Assembly (NCBI RefSeq): GCF_014132355.1
Contig: NZ_BLZO01000191.1
Span: 1-39,978, forward strand
Origin: Okeania sp. KiyG1
GTDB taxonomy: Bacteria > Cyanobacteriota > Cyanobacteriia > Cyanobacteriales > Microcoleaceae
Length of the DNA stretch: 39,978 nt
Direction of reading: 5' to 3'
Shown here: positions 38,263 through 39,978 of the stretch, piece after piece
Layout: each line of letters opens with the position of its first letter
Numbering within the stretch: the stretch's first letter is position 1
Translations under genes and position numbers: made by a program
Notes under the pieces: generated by a model
What the model was told of the DNA's origin: nothing
What the model saw: the letters and a program-made list of their open reading frames with translations, nothing else
Database searches by the model: none

Positions 38263-39690
38263 ATGTCTAAAACAGTAGTTATAGACCCAGTAACTAGAAT
38301 CGAAGGTCATGCCAAAATATCAGTAATATTAGATGATGCGGGAGAAGTATCCGACTGTAGATTTCATGTCGTAGAATATCGAGGCTTTGAAAAATTTTGT
38401 GAAGGGCGACCTTTTACAGAAATGGCAGGAATAACAGCTAGAATTTGTGGAATTTGCCCAGTAAGTCATTTATTAGCTTCTGCCAAAACAGGGGATAAAA
38501 TTCTTGCAGTGCAAGTTCCTCCCGCAGGAGAAAAGTTGCGCCGAATGATGAATTTAGGACAGTTAACTCAATCCCATGCTTTAAGTTTTTTCCATCTTAG
38601 TAGTCCTGATTTTCTATTAGGTTGGGATAGCGACCCAGCTAAACGAAATGTCTTTGGTTTAATGGAGGAAAATCCAGATTTAGCTAGAGCAGGTATTCGA
38701 CTTAGGCAGTTCGGTCAAACAGTTATAGAATTGTTAGGAGCAAAAAAAATTCATGCTGCTTGGGCAGTACCTGGTGGTGTACGTTCTCCCTTATCTGAAG
38801 AGGGGCGAGAATGGATAAAAAATCGTCTGCCAGAATCTTTTGAAACTACTAATACTGCTATTAGTTTGTTTAAGGGTTTGTTGGATAACGAATTAAAAAC
38901 TGAAGCCGAAGTTTTTGGTAAGTTTCCATCATTATTTATGGGATTAGTTGGGGCAAATGGTGACTGGGAACATTACGGTGGAAAGCTCAGGTTTACTGAT
39001 AGTGAAGGTAATATTGTTGCTGATAATTTAAGCGAAGATAATTATCAAGAATTTTTAGGGGAAGCGGTGGAAAGTTGGTCTTATTTGAAGTTCCCTTATT
39101 ACAAACCAATGGGTTATCCTGATGGAATTTATCGTGTCGGACCTCTTGCTCGTTTAAATGTTTGTTCTCAGATAGGTACAGAAAAAGCAGACCGAGAATT
39201 AAAAGAAATGCAAGAGCGAGTAGGTGGTGTTCCTACTTCTTCTTTCTTCTATCATTATGCTCGTTTGATAGAAATTATTGCTTGTTTAGAAAGAATTGAA
39301 CAATTGATAGATGACCCGGATATTGTTTCTCCTCGCACTCGTGCTACTGCTGGTATTAACTGTTTGGAAGGAGTGGGAGTTAGTGAAGCGCCAAGAGGTA
39401 CTTTATTCCATCATTACAAAGTAGATGAAAATGGGATTATTCAGAAGGTAAATATGATTATTGCCACTGGTCAGAATAATTTGGCAATGAATCAAACTGT
39501 TACTCAAATTGCCAAACATTATATTCACAATAATCAAATTCCAGAAGGAATGTTAAACAGGGTTGAAGCAGGTATTCGAGCTTACGATCCTTGTCTCAGT
39601 TGTTCGACTCATGCAGCAGGTCAAATGCCATTACATATTCAATTAATTGCTGCGAATGGCAATATTTTAGATGAGGTTTATCGGAATTAA
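38263..39690 (+). CDS. hoxH: NiFe hydrogenase large subunit HoxH
   Basis: 475 residues, bearing the NiFe active site that splits or makes H2. Nickel ligands are C62 and C65 ([10 protein letters not shown]) and C444 and C447 (DPCLSCSTH). The N-terminal TRIEGHAKI motif is present. The ~25 residues after H450 ([10 protein letters not shown]...) are the extension normally cut off by the HoxW endopeptidase after nickel insertion, so the gene encodes an unprocessed precursor. AAAGGAG lies 8-12 bases before ATG 38263. The frame is intact. No hoxW or hyp gene follows in the window. Confidence 0.96.
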   Translation: MSKTVVIDPVTRIEGHAKISVILDDAGEVSDCRFHVVEYRGFEKFCEGRPFTEMAGITARICGICPVSHLLASAKTGDKILAVQVPPAGEKLRRMMNLGQLTQSHALSFFHLSSPDFLLGWDSDPAKRNVFGLMEENPDLARAGIRLRQFGQTVIELLGAKKIHAAWAVPGGVRSPLSEEGREWIKNRLPESFETTNTAISLFKGLLDNELKTEAEVFGKFPSLFMGLVGANGDWEHYGGKLRFTDSEGNIVADNLSEDNYQEFLGEAVESWSYLKFPYYKPMGYPDGIYRVGPLARLNVCSQIGTEKADRELKEMQERVGGVPTSSFFYHYARLIEIIACLERIEQLIDDPDIVSPRTRATAGINCLEGVGVSEAPRGTLFHHYKVDENGIIQKVNMIIATGQNNLAMNQTVTQIAKHYIHNNQIPEGMLNRVEAGIRAYDPCLSCSTHAAGQMPLHIQLIAANGNILDEVYRN

Positions 39691-39978
39691 CAGAAGGAAG
39701 AAGGAAGAAGGAAGAGGGAAGAAGGAAGAAGGAAGAAGTCAGAAAATTATCGATATCAAATTAACTTCCTAGAAGTATCAATAGAGGTAACAATTTCCAA
39801 CTCCCCATCGCCAAAAATATCTTTCTGTAAAACAAGGAAGAAATAAGAAGGAAGAAGGAAGAAGTCAGAAAATTATTAATATCAAATTAACTTCCTAGAA
39901 GTATTATTAGGGGTGAAAATTTCCTACTCCCTATGGCCAAAAATATCTTCCTTTTTGTTTTTTCTTGATGGCAAATAT
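39691..39978. repeat. Direct repeat of about 120 bp after hoxH
   Basis: GGAAGAAGTCAGAAAATTAT...AACTTCCTAGAAGTAT occurs at about 39731-39831 and again at about 39855-39950, separated by a GGAAGAA heptamer run. No terminator with a T-run was found for hoxH in this stretch. Confidence 0.8.

Overview
ORGANISM. The window looks like a filamentous, Oscillatoriales-type cyanobacterium. The supporting signs are a photosynthetic-type NDH-1 subunit (NdhD1), a bidirectional hox hydrogenase cluster, many HIP1 sites (GCGATCGC, for example near 1593, 8568, 12193, 29696, 33409 and 35578), low GC and low coding density, and a heavy load of heptameric tandem repeats and small palindromic elements. The genus is not determined; low-density genomes such as Okeania, Moorena or Trichodesmium relatives are the closest analogy (inference).

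LAYOUT. (1) 1-3.4 kb: a P1B-4 (CoaT-like) metal ATPase broken by single-base indels, then a mosaic of copied fragments from that gene and from the 3' end of selO. (2) 3.4-9.4 kb: an orphan radical SAM gene, two MITE-like elements, a frameshifted selO, a three-histidine cupin (cysteine dioxygenase type) and a small two-CxxC protein. (3) 9.4-24.6 kb, all on the minus strand: the most unusual part. In transcription order it holds a four-helix membrane protein, a tubulin/FtsZ-like GTPase, a 1088-residue protein with an actin/Hsp70-type ATPase in its C-terminal half, a run of zinc-ribbon, coiled-coil and lipoprotein genes sharing one ~110-residue domain (seven copies), and a VWA-type lipoprotein. 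(4) 24.7-28.9 kb: IS200/IS605 tnpB remnants, ndhD1 with a clear terminator, and an unknown six-helix membrane protein. (5) 29.5-31.9 kb: a frameshifted PfkB kinase and nested MITEs. (6) 31.9-39.7 kb: hoxE, hoxF, hoxU, hoxY, a secreted thermonuclease, hoxH, separated by repeat-rich spacers.

HOW THE GENES WORK TOGETHER. HoxEFU is the diaphorase arm and HoxYH the NiFe hydrogenase arm of the NAD(P)-linked bidirectional enzyme. NdhD1 belongs to the thylakoid NDH-1 complex. The minus-strand cluster is best read as one candidate envelope-to-cytoplasm system: lipid-anchored periplasmic proteins, two of which cross the membrane and place the shared domain in the cytoplasm, together with soluble zinc-ribbon/coiled-coil carriers of the same domain and two cytoskeletal-fold NTPases. 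This is inference from gene order and shared domains; its function is unknown.

CAUTION. At least seven genes are split by one-base changes, mostly in A/T runs, and the ATPase alone needs four repairs. Either several genes are decaying or the assembly carries uncorrected homopolymer errors. Broken genes are given as single reconstructed loci.
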